Notes: a model not told the origin generated them from the sequence alone. 64,000 nt of DNA from Apostichopus japonicus (GCF_037975245.1 NC_092564.1:5258484-5322483), one strand, 5' to 3'. Counted from the first letter of the stretch, positions 51,629 through 61,635 are shown. Numbers and translations are program-made.

Positions 51629-54600
51629 AAATCAATAAAGAATAACACACCAGAAAAATTCCACTTCACGACTGGTTTCGTCCTTTTGGGACTCATCAGG
51701 CGAAGGTAGGAATCGAACCCTGGATCTTGTGTCACGAACCGAAGTCCATACCACTCCACCACAGTGATTCTACTGGTGAGTTAATGCATATAAATTGGCT
51801 TTGTATAACTGTCATTGAGGGCGTATTATCCAAGTGTTATGATTGTATGATAAACATATATATATAGATAGATATACATGTAACATAAATGCTAACACCA
51901 ATTTGGTGTCAACAGTTTGCATGAAATTACAGAAGATTTACCCTTGGAGTATCTGAATGCTTAGATTGAGAGAGACAAAGTTCCATGTGCAGTATAATAC
52001 AATCCATTATCTGAATCACTAAAGTCTGGAGCAGGATAAAGGTGTCCAGAAGAAATTCAGTTCTTACCAGTTCTGAACCATTAGATTTTGTGTGAAGCAA
52101 CTTAATTAATCTAATTTGTATCGTACTTCACTAGACAAGTTTATAAGTTATGACAAGACATCAACATACTGGCTCAGAGAAGAATTTTGGCAATTACTTG
52201 AACTCTTTACCTTCACTTTACTGCTATGTGGAATTTCCAATCTCTTTGTGTGCGTGTCAAACAGCCCATTTGGTTCGCAGTGGATGTCCCACACTCCTGG
52301 AGGAGGGCCACGATCGGCTCCATCTATCGGGCCGCCGTAGTAAGGTTCATGCTTCCAGCAAGTGGTTCTCATCTCAGTGAAAGTCTCAAGCTTGTACTAA
52401 TAAGAGAGATCATAACTGAGGTAAATATAGCTGGGGCTACTGGAATGCTCTGATAGTACTTCTTTAATGATACAGTATTTGTAAACACCACTGATACTGT
52501 TCAATTCAATGATGCCCGGGGGGGGGGGGGGGAGTGAATCCTTTAGAAATATGCCATACTTGCAAAACAGAGCTGAGGTGCAAAATACACAAATTGCTAT
52601 TCCTAGTTTGGCTTCTAAATGCTTCTAAATTAATTTACAAAGAGGAGGGAGGAACCCTCTCAACTAAAGTTGTAATTTGGGGATTACGACCCGATATAAT
52701 AGTTCAGGTGTACATCCTTGACACTGATCCTATCGAATTTACAACATAAGCTTAGACTGCGTGTTGGGCAGGTTTTTGTTGAAAGTTAATAGAAAAACAT
52801 TCTTTATTGAAATGACACAGAATTTCACGTTGAAATTTGGAGCAGCCAAGGAATTTTTGCTTACAAAATAAACTTGAAGAAAATACACAACAGTATCTCA
52901 TCAATGTACCTGAATTGTAGTAAAAAGACTATACTTACATAATTTGCTTTTATTCAATGTTACCAATGTTATTTGGTGTTAGGGGTGGCAATTTTACCAA
53001 TCATTCTGGGTATACTACTCAAATAATGGAAATGATTTAACTTAACTATCAGACACCTTTTAGATTTTGGAACCAAGCTAAGGTTCTGTAATTACATGAG
53101 TAATTAACAAATTTGACCTAATCATCAAAAACTTTTTGTCAACAAGAAAATTGACATTGGTATTACTGACATGGAAGAAAGCAACTCGGACAAATTAAAA
53201 AGATTTTACTCTTTTGTATCGTAACTTGTAACTTGATATCTTAACTTACAAGTTAACTCGATTAAACAAGCTCCCTACATTATAATGAATGTGGTGGATA
53301 CATTATGACCTTGAAAAACTTGATTAGAATCAACATGAAAAACTTACATGTAAGGCTCCACTGGGATCAATCTTTTTGAAGCTCATGTCTTTGGCAGCTC
53401 CAGTTCCATAACAGCACTTCCTGTTAGCAAACTCTAGAATAGCATCTCGAACCTTGGCTTCTTCCATAGAGCTTACACTGATGTCATGAAAAAGAGGATG
53501 AAAATATGGGCATCAAATATTTATGAACAATTTACTGATTGACCACTTTTGACATTTTGAAAAATATAAAAGATATATATATTTTTTTATACCAAGTCTT
53601 AGAGCTCATTCATAACTTGCACACAGACTTGTAGTGGATTCCAAACTATTGTGTCATTAGCTTATTCCTATTTCTGTATTGCGCCCTCACTTTGTCATAG
53701 TTCTTGCTGTGTACAGTACCCACTTTGTATGGCCTTGTCATCTTTCTTTCAAGGATACTGGACTAAGGGAATTCAGAAACCACTTCTCTTCATGGCTTTG
53801 AACTGGTGAGGCAGCTTTACCCATCTGCATTATAATGTTACAGAATCCAATTGTAAGCAATCAGAGTGCCATTTAACTTATAATGTGGTGAATTTGACTG
53901 GTATAAATGTTGTGAATTATAGTTAAATGACTAGCTACTGACTAACACATAAAAGGCACAAACCAACATTATAAAGAGTAAATCATTACATAGCAAAGCC
54001 AAAATGACTTTCAATAATCAATGTGATCAAATTTATAGTACACACAAAGTTATAGAGAATCTGTGACAGTAAAGACTTAAATTATTTCAAACTACTGTCG
54101 TAGATGCAGAAATATCCAGAAGATTTTGATTAAAATGGATCATTAAATTTAACCTAACTTACCCAACAAATTTCTCCTCTGGTTTCTGATCCCCATCTGA
54201 ATAATAAGGGTTACTTGGAGGGGGTAAGGGACCACCTATGAAATGAGAAAAACAATGAACAGTGACAAAAGTAGCAAGAACAAGACAGTATTCATAATTT
54301 TGTAAAATTACAAAGCACAATGCATGTATACAAACTTACAAGTTACAGTTCCTAAGATTTATTGCTTATTAAGGTTGTTGTCATGTTTTGAGGTCTGCTA
54401 ACCTCAAATGACCCAGGAACCCCACCAACAACAACAACAATAGGTTTCTTGCACTCATCACAGTGAATCTGCATCTTGAGATAAAAGATATACTAGAGGT
54501 ATTGTTCTCCAAACATCACGGTCACACACAGCCACACAAGGACACACACGTACGTGTGCACAAACTGCCTATTACTTTTCTCCCAACAGCAAGGAACTAA

Positions 54601-55834
54601 CGAAGGAAGAAACCACTACTGACCATTCTCATTGCCAACTTTCTCGTACCCAGAGGGTGCCTCAAATGTTGTGGGATCCGGTGGAGCACGGTAGACCGGA
54701 GCTGCTTGTTCATTATCCTCGGGATCCGTGTCTGAAGCGTCACTCCCGTCATAACAAGGACCACTTTTGGGCTGGTTCTGCTGCCAAGCTATGAAAATAC
54801 AGAATGGTTGGAAAAAAAAGTCCAAAATCCAAATATTCATTGAACCTAATTCAACAACAACTAATGGATCTTTGGACTGACCAAAATTTAATTCATGCAA
54901 AACGTTACTTAGGATATGCTAGATGCATTTGATTAATTGCAAATTCTATTCTGTGCTATCAATCCTAAATGAAACTTTTATAACTGGCCAACAAATGCAG
55001 GGAGTTCAAGTCTAATGTTGATCTATGTGTTTAAAGAAATTCTCAGTGCCCTCATCATACAGTACCGTCACTTTGATTTACACTACTCCCTCTATGGACA
55101 TTACTGGTCACATAATTGATAGTAGGTTTTTCAATCTGATCAGATAAATAATTTTTAATTTTGTAAATTTGACACAATAAGTTTCCTTAAAGCTTCATGT
55201 TTGGCAGATTAAAAACAGGTGATAGCACATCATTTCACGATATCAATAGAAAATTTCATAAAAGAACTAGATGCATGTCATATTGTCTCAAATGCTCTAA
55301 TGGAGCTCTCATGGTCACAAGCCTAATCACTTTATCACAAATTCAGCCAAAAATGTTTATAGATATGGCTAGTAGCCATATTTTCCTCCTTTATGTTTGA
55401 AAATGAAGCAACTTCTAATAGGTTTATCGTTGATATGTGTTGTGTATGTATTAATCTTTGGGGGTTAGGAAACATTTGATCTAACACCAATGAAACAAGA
55501 CAAGGATGCACATATTTATTGTGTTTTAGGAGACTTTACAATACAAACACAGCTGGCCCTTTTAAGAATAAGTTTCAGTTTATTCTTCATTGAAAGTCCC
55601 TTTTTTAATGTATTTACACATTCCAATAGCATTGGTTATATAGTGTTTTATAGATGATGATCTTGGGTGTTTCATGGGTAGTACAGTACCTTGTTGTTGT
55701 GGTGGAGGTTGTCCATTAGTCGCTTGTGGTGCATATCCAACTTGTGATGGAGCTGCGTTATAATGCTGATCCATTGGAACACCAGGTGGTGCAGGATATG
55801 GTTGCTGGTACGTTGGTGGTAGGTTGGGATCCAT
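44660..55834 (-). CDS. SSUH2-like protein (whole gene model)
   Basis: Homologue of SSUH2 (ssu-2), a DnaJ-type cysteine-rich protein of uncertain biochemical role; human SSUH2 has been linked to tooth development. Coding exons in transcript order: 55834-55690, 54788-54624, 54235-54163, 53477-53348, 52396-52211, 51509-51447, 48766-48663, 47344-47252, 46479-46377, 45482-45378, 44806-44660. Every junction agrees in phase and gives 437 residues, somewhat longer than the human protein because of an N-terminal extension. Residues 1-60 are Pro/Gln/Tyr-rich and about 60-130 acidic and Pro-rich. 129-233 is the conserved N-terminal domain (CCYGTG, YKLETFTE, VWDI). 234-309 holds six CxxC units, mostly CxxCxGxG. 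The conserved C-terminal domain ends CCWGCTIL. No signal peptide or membrane segment is seen, so it is probably cytosolic. Confidence 0.93.
45378..45482 (-). CDS. SSUH2 coding exon 10
   Basis: 35 codons from TTTTTCTATAG to CAG|GTAAAT. It begins VWPISQYQVAEVN and ends CKTLQQ. The Leu-Gln-Gln-Arg-Gln run across this junction is conserved in the family. Confidence 0.92.
46377..46479 (-). CDS. SSUH2 coding exon 9
   Basis: Acceptor TTCTATTGCAG, donor TAT|GTGAGC. The peptide begins TNNPEDYILENTDMPDELI and includes SGEVIFEQ, matching the GENLF-type segment of SSUH2 proteins. Confidence 0.92.
47252..47344 (-). CDS. SSUH2 coding exon 8 (CxxC units 5 and 6)
   Basis: Acceptor TTCTCATAG, donor TA|GTAAGT. 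It encodes CNTCGGDGRVTCHTCSGR and then LRWYIQLTVQ, the beta strand that opens the C-terminal domain. The split Tyr codon joins the next exon in frame. Confidence 0.92.
48663..48766 (-). CDS. SSUH2 coding exon 7 (CxxC units 3 and 4)
   Basis: Acceptor TGTTCTTAG, donor TCG|GTAAGT. It encodes CSSCHGNGRR, then CFRCGGDGKC, with a His-rich spacer. The split Arg codon is completed by the first base of the next exon. Confidence 0.92.
49134..50125 (-). repeat. Diverged duplication in an SSUH2 intron
   Basis: A block of about 370 bases starting near 49134 recurs from about 49750 with many small differences. Shared landmarks are CAAGAAAACCTGA / AATAAGAAAACCTGA, AAAATGTGA followed by GGCAAAGAC, AAAGTCAAGTGTA, CCGATATGAACTT and GTCGAGTAGA. 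The copies are more diverged than the duplication at 42.6-44.3 kb, so this event is older. Confidence 0.75.
50402..51035 (-). repeat. 203-bp minisatellite, about three copies, with internal sub-repeats
   Basis: The word CCAAGTATGAACTATGATTC begins copies at about 50403, 50606 and 50809, with a partial fourth at 51012; the spacing is about 203. Within each copy the word AGCACCATC followed by TAACAC or TAGCAC appears three times at roughly one-third spacing, so the unit is itself a triplication. It lies in the SSUH2 intron between coding exons 6 and 7. Confidence 0.9.
51447..51509 (-). CDS. SSUH2 coding exon 6 (first two CxxC units)
   Basis: Twenty-one codons from CTGTCTGTCAG to ACGG|GTATGT. 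The peptide carries CHGCYGRG and CHRCHGRG, two DnaJ-like zinc-binding CxxCxGxG units. It is too short to stand out as an open frame and was found by following the reading frame and splice sites. Confidence 0.9.
51569..51625 (-). repeat. TA microsatellite at the tail of the SINE-like element
   Basis: About 45 bases of TA after TATC words. It directly follows, on the minus strand, the A/T-rich tail of the tRNA-like/ribozyme element, as microsatellites often do at SINE 3' ends. Confidence 0.9.
51626..51775 (-). mobile_element. tRNA-derived SINE-like element carrying a hammerhead ribozyme
   Basis: On the minus strand there is a RNA polymerase III A box TGGTGGAGTGG (51761-51751) and a perfect B box GGTTCGATTCC (51719-51709), spaced 31 bases apart as in tRNA genes. 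The part between contains GGACTTCGGTTC, reminiscent of the tRNA-Arg(TCG) anticodon arm. No cloverleaf acceptor stem follows; instead the sequence runs into a hammerhead ribozyme, a short T-rich tail and a TA microsatellite. Best read as a short retroelement in an SSUH2 intron. Boundaries are approximate, and target-site duplications could not be seen because of the microsatellite. Confidence 0.7.
51658..51713 (-). ncRNA. Type I hammerhead self-cleaving ribozyme
   Basis: All core parts are present on the minus strand: CUGAUGA (51699-51693), GAA plus A15.1 (51679-51676) and GUC (51672-51670). Stem II is GUCC/GGAC with loop CAAAA. Stem I has six pairs CUUCGC/GUGAAG (one G-U), then a UAC/U internal loop and five more pairs AUUCC/GGAAU. 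Stem III is minimal (AC/GU with a two-base loop), as reported for ribozymes in Penelope-like elements and other metazoan retroelements. Cleavage is predicted after C at 51670. It lies in sense orientation about 150 bases ahead of an SSUH2 exon. Activity is not shown by sequence alone, and the two-base loop III is unusually tight. Confidence 0.85.
51780..52210 (-). other. SSUH2 intron sequence upstream of the SINE-like element
   Basis: AT-rich intron with no recognised feature besides the element itself. Confidence 0.6.
52211..52396 (-). CDS. SSUH2 coding exon 5
   Basis: 62 codons from CTTATTAG|TACAAG to GTGAAG|GTAAAG. It begins YKLETFTEMRTT and contains PGVWDIHCEP and LEIPHSSKVK, all matching the conserved SSUH2 domain in order. 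The next intron holds the hammerhead ribozyme. Confidence 0.93.
52397..53347 (-). other. SSUH2 intron between coding exons 4 and 5
   Basis: Contains a run of 14 G at 52519-52532 and a small duplication of GCTTCTAAAT near 52610-52630. No exon is evident. Confidence 0.7.
53348..53477 (-). CDS. SSUH2 coding exon 4 (start of conserved domain)
   Basis: Acceptor ATGACATCAG, donor CAT|GTAAGT. The peptide VSSMEEAKVRDAILEFANRK is followed by CCYGTGAAKDM. The pattern of a helix followed by RKCCYG is a conserved SSUH2 feature. Confidence 0.92.
54163..54235 (-). CDS. SSUH2 coding exon 3
   Basis: 73 bases from TTTCATAG to GG|GTAAGT. It encodes GPLPPPSNPYYSDGDQKPEE followed by KFV. Small, and the split codons on both sides fit its neighbours. 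Confidence 0.85.
54624..54788 (-). CDS. SSUH2 coding exon 2 (acidic linker)
   Basis: Acceptor TTTTCATAG; 54 codons flanked by split codons; donor G|GTCAGT. The peptide contains the acidic run DGSDASDTDPEDNEQ and then PPDPTTFEAPSGYEKV, a linker typical of the region ahead of the conserved SSUH2 domain. Confidence 0.85.
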
Positions 55835-55844
55835 ATTTGATAGT
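55690..55844 (-). CDS. SSUH2 first coding exon
   Basis: Acceptor TTTTGCTAATCAG at 55845, then ten 5' UTR bases and ATG at 55834-55832. The 48 codons plus one base encode MDPNLPPTYQQPYPAP and a Pro/Gln-rich stretch ending PPPQQQ. The donor G|GTACTG at 55689 is weaker than consensus. The split Gly/Ala codon joins in frame to the next exon. The upstream in-frame Met of the open frame lies in the intron and is rejected as a start. Confidence 0.85.
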
Positions 55845-57051
55845 CTGATTAGCAAAAGGAAAGGAAAACAAAATATAATGCATTAAGTCATGGAAGGTGG
55901 TCTTCTTTCTTGACCAACTAACAGAATCATCCCATTAAAAGAATTGTTAATTTTGGCAAATGGAAATGCAAGAAGAAAACTAAAGCATTTGTCACATATT
56001 ATATAGGTTATAACATACACCTCTTTTCACTGCCCATCTTTGGAGATATTGAATTGTCTGACTCCACCATCATTAATCTATATATAGGAATACAAAAGGG
56101 GAAAGTACTTTCAATTGAATGAAGCTAGGCTACAGACAGATGACTTTTGATCTTAGAAAAATGTTGGGAAAAAATAAGTAGCATACAGATATCTAAATTC
56201 TATCTCAAATTATTTCTTAACATCTTCAATTACTTTCATATCTCTGTAAACCTAGAGCCTAACTTAATTTGTGATTACTCAGGCTACTGTACTGTACACC
56301 AAATCTTGTGTGAAAGTTATAACCTAAGGCTTATTCTTTAGGACTAGCCAATGTTTTCATACCAATAATATAATACTTATCATGGGCAGTGTGCTCCTAT
56401 TTTTGGATGAAAAGACTAACTTAGAGTTGTGCAATTCATTTGCAAACGAATGACACTGGTGCAATGACAATCAAAACTGAAACTTATAAATTTAATGAGT
56501 TAAGGTAAGTTACGGGTTTTAGACCGCACAGTGGATTTGGTGCACCTCATCATTTCCATCAAATAATTTAATTACCACTAATAAATGCATTTACACTTTG
56601 ATGCCATCTTGCATAAATATTTTTTGAACCTAATAGACTGCATTTCAAGGGCTTGGTGAACTCTGAAGCATAAAAAGTATTCATTTACATTCAGTGAAAT
56701 TTCGTAACTGAGAGAAATTGACTAAGTATTAAACATATTTAGTAAACAATTGCTGTCAGGTGGCTATTTCACTCTAATAAAGGGAAGGTTGCAAACCACA
56801 CCATGTTTCCATATTTTTGACAGCTCAGTTCACTTAATTCACTTAATCAACTTCATTAGATCTGCAGAACTAAATCAGTGCCAAATTTGGGATTTTGAAT
56901 TGGTATTAAGAGTTCGCCAAACCACAGTATCTTTTGAAAATTTGATGTTGGATTGTTTGCAATTCAATAAAAATCCTAATATGAAGACTTTATGCAGATT
57001 TAACAGCTTGGTGACATGCAATTAGCTTTTCTGTTGCTGCCAAAAACTACC
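55845..57051 (-). other. SSUH2 5' intron sequence
   Basis: AT-rich, lying between the first coding exon and the small transposon. No exon recognised; further untranslated exons cannot be excluded. Confidence 0.5.
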
Positions 57052-57418
57052 TTAAAGGCGTTGAAGACTCGCCCAAACCGCGTGCGGTCATCTGAAAAAG
57101 TTAACTTTCTGTTGCTGGCAAGTGATGTTTTGTTCGTGTCGCTACAAATGCAGACAGTAATGAAACGTGATACCTTGTTATCTTTAGCTGGGCCTGAGAT
57201 GTCCATCGCTGTACTGTTTGTACACTGTGCTGTGGGTATTGACCGCAGCTGTATGTACTGACTGTATACACTAGTGTCTAATTACCGACGGTAGCAAGCT
57301 GTGTGTGTATTTCTGGATTCGATGGTAGTGTTTAATACTTCTGTTACACCTCATTCGAAACTAGGTCAAATTACCGGCATTAGACGTTTCTTTTTGCGCG
57401 AGTCTTCACACCCTTTAA
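57052..57418. mobile_element. MITE-like DNA transposon, 367 bp, with terminal inverted repeats
   Basis: The left end (57052-57078) reads TTAAAGG...TGAAGACTCGCCCAAA. The right end (57418-57392, reverse complement) reads TTAAAGG...TGAAGACTCGCGCAAA, about 23 matches in 27. The interior has no reading frame of note, so the element is non-autonomous. The outermost TTAA on both sides could be a piggyBac-type target duplication, or part of the repeat itself. It sits upstream of the SSUH2 start codon, in the inferred 5' intron. Confidence 0.8.
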
Positions 57419-58318
57419 CATCTCAAATTAACATCTGTAGCACAAACTTGTAGTGAGAGCAATCAAATTTTTCACATTCTATCCACCATATTACCCATGT
57501 GTGTAGATCTGCTGTCGGTGAAATAGAATCAATGAAAGGGTGGTCCAAATTAGCACCAGGGTGCTCTAACATACCACATGGGTGGACGAAAAATGGTGAA
57601 GACATATGTTTTAATTAAAAACATCATTAATTACTAACAACAAATTTATGTTGTGTTAAAGGTCATTACCCAGCTGGAAAATATAGGAACTTAAGTTAAC
57701 ACTTTCTCTGGGTGTCTTGCCTAACTTGAATGAATTAAATTTTACTAAAAAGTCTTAGGTGCTCTAAAACCACCTTCTTTACCATACCATGCTGGGCATA
57801 TGCCTATGGAAAGTTGGAAACAATGAATTAGGCCTGAGGCATACACAAGTTTTTTCTAACAAAAATTATTTTAACTGGCTTAGAAATTTAACTGGCTTAG
57901 AATTTTAGCCACCTGCTAAAAATTGATATGGCCTATAGGCCTATGTACTTCTATCAGGTAAAATCAAGTTCACGCTAGGGACTAGGCCTAGTCAAACTGT
58001 CTTAGGCTACTCCTTTCCCCCACTTTGTTTTAGGCCTCACTGTATTACTACTATTACTAATACTAAGTTAGGCAAAGGTTTGCTTCGACCTGTCGTAACG
58101 TAGCGAAATCTCTATGCAGGTAGACTGAGCAAGTCCCTAGCTTAGGCCTAAGCCTACAGTTGCCTAGATTAAAATAGCGAACCCCACACCGTTTGTAATA
58201 TCCTAGCCAAAGATGTCGAAAATCCAATTAAGCCCTTCTGTAAGTTAGAACTAACACAGGCCTTGCTTAGGTTAGGTGTTTCTTTCGCAGAACAATGTAG
58301 GCGTAGGACCTAACTTAC
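57419..58318 (-). other. SSUH2 5' intron, upstream part
   Basis: Begins on the minus strand with donor GTAAGT at 58318. It contains a small tandem duplication of AACTGGCTTAGAA (about 57870-57903). No coding exon seen. Confidence 0.45.
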
Positions 58319-58500
58319 CTCTGACTTGTGACTGAATTCACTTAATTTGGAGAACTTGGTTTCGTGGGTTCAAGTCGTGCTAACGTAAGAGGGGTAGCCT
58401 AAGTGATGCCTTACGTTAGAGTCAAAACAACGCAGCCTGGATATAATGGCGAATCAGAGAAAGTGATATCGAAGTTAAACGTTAGATGCACGATGAGTCT
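58319..58500 (-). other. Inferred SSUH2 5' untranslated first exon
   Basis: On the minus strand a strong donor, CAGAG|GTAAGT, lies at 58319/58318 and follows a less AT-rich, CpG-containing stretch. No long frame crosses it, which fits an untranslated exon splicing to the acceptor at 55845. The 5' limit (about 58500) is arbitrary, as no start site is visible. Confidence 0.4.
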
Positions 58501-58889
58501 CGGATGAGATCAATCTCTACACAAGCAGTTGTCCAGTTCAGACGTATTAACGACGTAGGCATAACAACTTAACAAGTAACAGAAATCAATATAGGAGGAC
58601 TGACTGTAAAGCCTAAAGGAGTAAACTCGCCCTGCTAACGTAACCATAGCAACCCCACTTGAACCTTTGCCAGCTAGTGGTATCGTAACTAACCACTGCT
58701 ACTCAAACTGCTGCATATGTTAGCTGTTATAAGTCAATACATGAAAATCGCATCTGAATCGATGCACAGGCTTAATTCGGTGTAATTTTTAGAAGGTAAC
58801 AAATAAAGAAATACAACACGCATGGTGAAGTTTGTGGAACGCAAAATGTTCAGCGCTCAGTCAAGTGGTTGTCATCACATCTCTTTGTA

Positions 58890-59215
58890 AAGTTGGGGGG
58901 GGGGGGGGTGGGCAGGCGCGTATCGAGGAATTTGCCAAGGGAGGGGCGAAACTGTAGAATATATCAGAGCCGTAGATACGGCATTGCAAACTATCTAAGC
59001 GTAGCGCTACCATGAGTTGGCGCGAAGCGTAGAATATGTTGGCTGAAAATGCCTCCCAGATCGCTGGAAATGGCACTTCCCAGGCCTTGTAGTTGCATTT
59101 TAGCATTTTCTCTCTTGAAATTAGTAACGATATCATAAAAACATACACAAAAAATATGCTCAGGGGCGGCTGCTTCGCCCCCCCCCCCTTGGCTACGCGT
59201 CTGGAGGGTGGTGAG
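58890..59215. mobile_element. Probable small inverted-repeat element
   Basis: The left side contains GGCGCGTATCG...CCAAGGGAGGGGCGAA (about 58914-58950). The right side, read in reverse complement, contains GACGCGTAGCCAAGGGG...GCGAA (about 59202-59172). The shared words in opposite orientation suggest a 320-bp MITE or foldback element with degraded, poly-G-expanded ends. The minus-strand frame at 58861-59223 is the translated repeat. Confidence 0.45.
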
Positions 59216-59344
59216 GTATCCATATATGAATATTACAAGATATATGTGGTCATAGCAGTCATGAAATGTTACAACGCAATGAAAAATGCAGCTTTACTTC
59301 ACCATCAAACACTATGAGAAGAGCTGTACGTAGCATAAACAATA

Positions 59345-59545
59345 TGGACCTACCCTACTATCATGTACGTACGTTACTACAACCTATATTATAACCTAGT
59401 ATCCCATCCCGTCATATCCCCTACTATATCCTATTATAATTACCTACACCCTGCAGTATCCTACTGCTCTATCTTATACACTACTATACCATATTATATC
59501 CTATTATACCCAGCTACTACTAGATACTTCTATACTCTGCTATAC
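59345..59545 (+). repeat. Degenerate CTATATCCTA-type repeat
   Basis: About 200 bases in which TATATCCTA, TACTATACC, TATTATATCC and CTACTA recur irregularly: an eroded roughly 10-bp tandem repeat. The Tyr-rich plus-strand frame here is a translation of it. Confidence 0.75.
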
Positions 59546-61635
59546 CCTTCTGCCTGTAAAGCCCCACAATTGGAAATAATGTTCAGAAGCACACAGCTGC
59601 ATACATGCATGGGTGTCGATTTGGAGGGGAGGGGAGGAGACCACAAACACACAAACACATGCACTTCTAAGTAGGGGACAGTAATGTATATCCCCCCCCC
59701 CCCCACACACACACACATCCTATTTGCTATGGTTTGGAGTCTTTAATGTATTGCCACTAAAGAGGTTTGCCCTCCCTGTCAGTTATCGCTTTCATCCCTA
59801 TACACAAACAATATTACAAGCTGCAGCTGCTACACTTGGTTCGGTCTGTGCTTAGACCAGTCTCAAAGGACGGTACACATGCAGCTAGGCTCCATTCCAG
59901 TTACAGTCCCCCACCTTTGTTGTGTCGGTCCCGGGACAACCTAACAAACTTATAGGAAACTTAATTGACAACACTAATGCAATAGGTCCGTCTAAACGGT
60001 TAACTTAATGCATTGTGTTTTATTATCAAGAAAGTGTTCTCCAAGAAACCTTGGTAGATGTTACATAGCACATACCAAAAATTCAAATTAGGGTATGCAT
60101 AAATTAACATATATCTAACTATATCGTAAACAGATTATTTGGTGGCGCTAAGTAACTATCCAACAACCTTCACCTCCACCTCCACACCCGCACTCCTCCT
60201 CTCTTCACCCATGGCCGCATTAATAGTGGCGTTTACCTACTACTGTAAATAACGATTTCTAAACCCACCCGATCAAAACACAAGCTCCATTATGTACCAG
60301 ATCGACTGAGTTTACCAGAAAAACAAAGAGACTGAACAACAATATGTGCCATAAAATATGGTTAACGCTGATTTTTAATTAATGTAAATTTTCAAATGGT
60401 GCTAACAATTAATTATCAGTATTTAAGCAGAATTTTACTCAAAAGCAGCAGGCATTTAGTAGCAAAAGTAATTCATTTACAATGACAATAATGAGAATAC
60501 GCCCGTCTGTTTCACACTTGTTCAATCTTCAGTGGGTACAGAAACCACACGAGTTGCCAGCCCTATATATAGTACTGGAAAACACACGAATAGAAAGTCG
60601 AAACATGTACTTAGGCTGTTCATCTGATAATGGACATTACTTCCACGTTTATAAACTACGTTTACTTCTCTTTTATTAAGAGTATATTAAACCGGAAACC
60701 GGTAAATAATCAGAACAAGGCACTAGAAAACAAGCAAACCTTTTAAAGTATAAAATAATACCCATTGATGGGAGTTGCTGTTTGAACGGTAAGACACACC
60801 TTGAACCACTTTTATGAATAATATGACCTTCCAAGCAAGCTCCTGGTGTTTTGGATAATCAATCATGATCCAAAGACGGATCCAGGTTTCCCAAAAAGAA
60901 GGGGTGTGGTCCGGGGGGTCATTTGTCAAAGCCAACCATAATGTAACGAAACCATGAATCCTGCAATCAATGACCAAACTAAGGCAAAACATGAAATGTA
61001 GGTTAGAGATATTCATAATCACGGGCGTAAACATTCGAGAAACGGTGGTGTGGGGTGTCAGCCCTTATAGATCTCCCGTGGACACAGAAGTCGGTTCACA
61101 AATCAATACCAAGTTGGTTTCAAATCGAAGTCGAATTCAATGTGATATTTATAACCATGAAGGTAAGAGTGATATGTATAGAACAAGAATGAATGAAAAT
61201 GGAAACAAAATTAACCAACCATTGACACGGTTTTTAACTTTATACGTCTACATTTCCCAGATGAGGGGGGGGGGGGGGGACTTTAGCCCAACAATTTCCT
61301 TTAGCTTCACCATCTGCTGGTGTTCATGAATATTCCCTGGACATAAGCGCAGGTTCTTGGCGACACCTCTACTCCTGTGTATGCAATGTGTACACAATGT
61401 ACACAATCGGGAATACAGCTCTGAGTTGTATCTATCCCCTTTAAAATGTTGTATACACATCCATAATTAGCAACAATATCGCCTTTTGTAAAAATCCAAG
61501 TTTACACAATTTCTGCCAACCCGGCAATCAAAATTAAAGGGAAACTTTGACCCGACCCTTTAGTTTCTACATCCCTTCCCTTTCCTTCCTCCCCCCCCCC
61601 CAACTTCCCCACCTTGAATATTTATGATGACGTAA
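59546..61635. other. Repeat-rich spacer between SSUH2 and the SDR gene
   Basis: Contains poly-C at 59692-59704, poly-G near 61265-61279 and poly-C near 61591-61600. It also has a fragment near 60870-60930 (GACGGATCCAGG and a G-rich follow-on) that looks like an interspersed repeat end. The 3' UTR of the SDR gene should occupy the right end. No gene is seen. Confidence 0.45.

Noticed and set aside
51650-51680. Alternative hammerhead fold with a longer stem III (CCAG with CUGG)
   Set aside because: It would put G at position 17, which is not cleavable, and leaves no partner for stem I; the short stem III fold satisfies all rules.
51709-51770. A genuine tRNA-Arg gene
   Set aside because: A and B boxes are good, but no acceptor stem pairs with the 5' end and the sequence runs straight into the ribozyme; it is tRNA-derived, not a tRNA.
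58861-59223. 120-codon minus-strand frame
   Set aside because: It is the translation of the inverted-repeat element and its poly-G ends.
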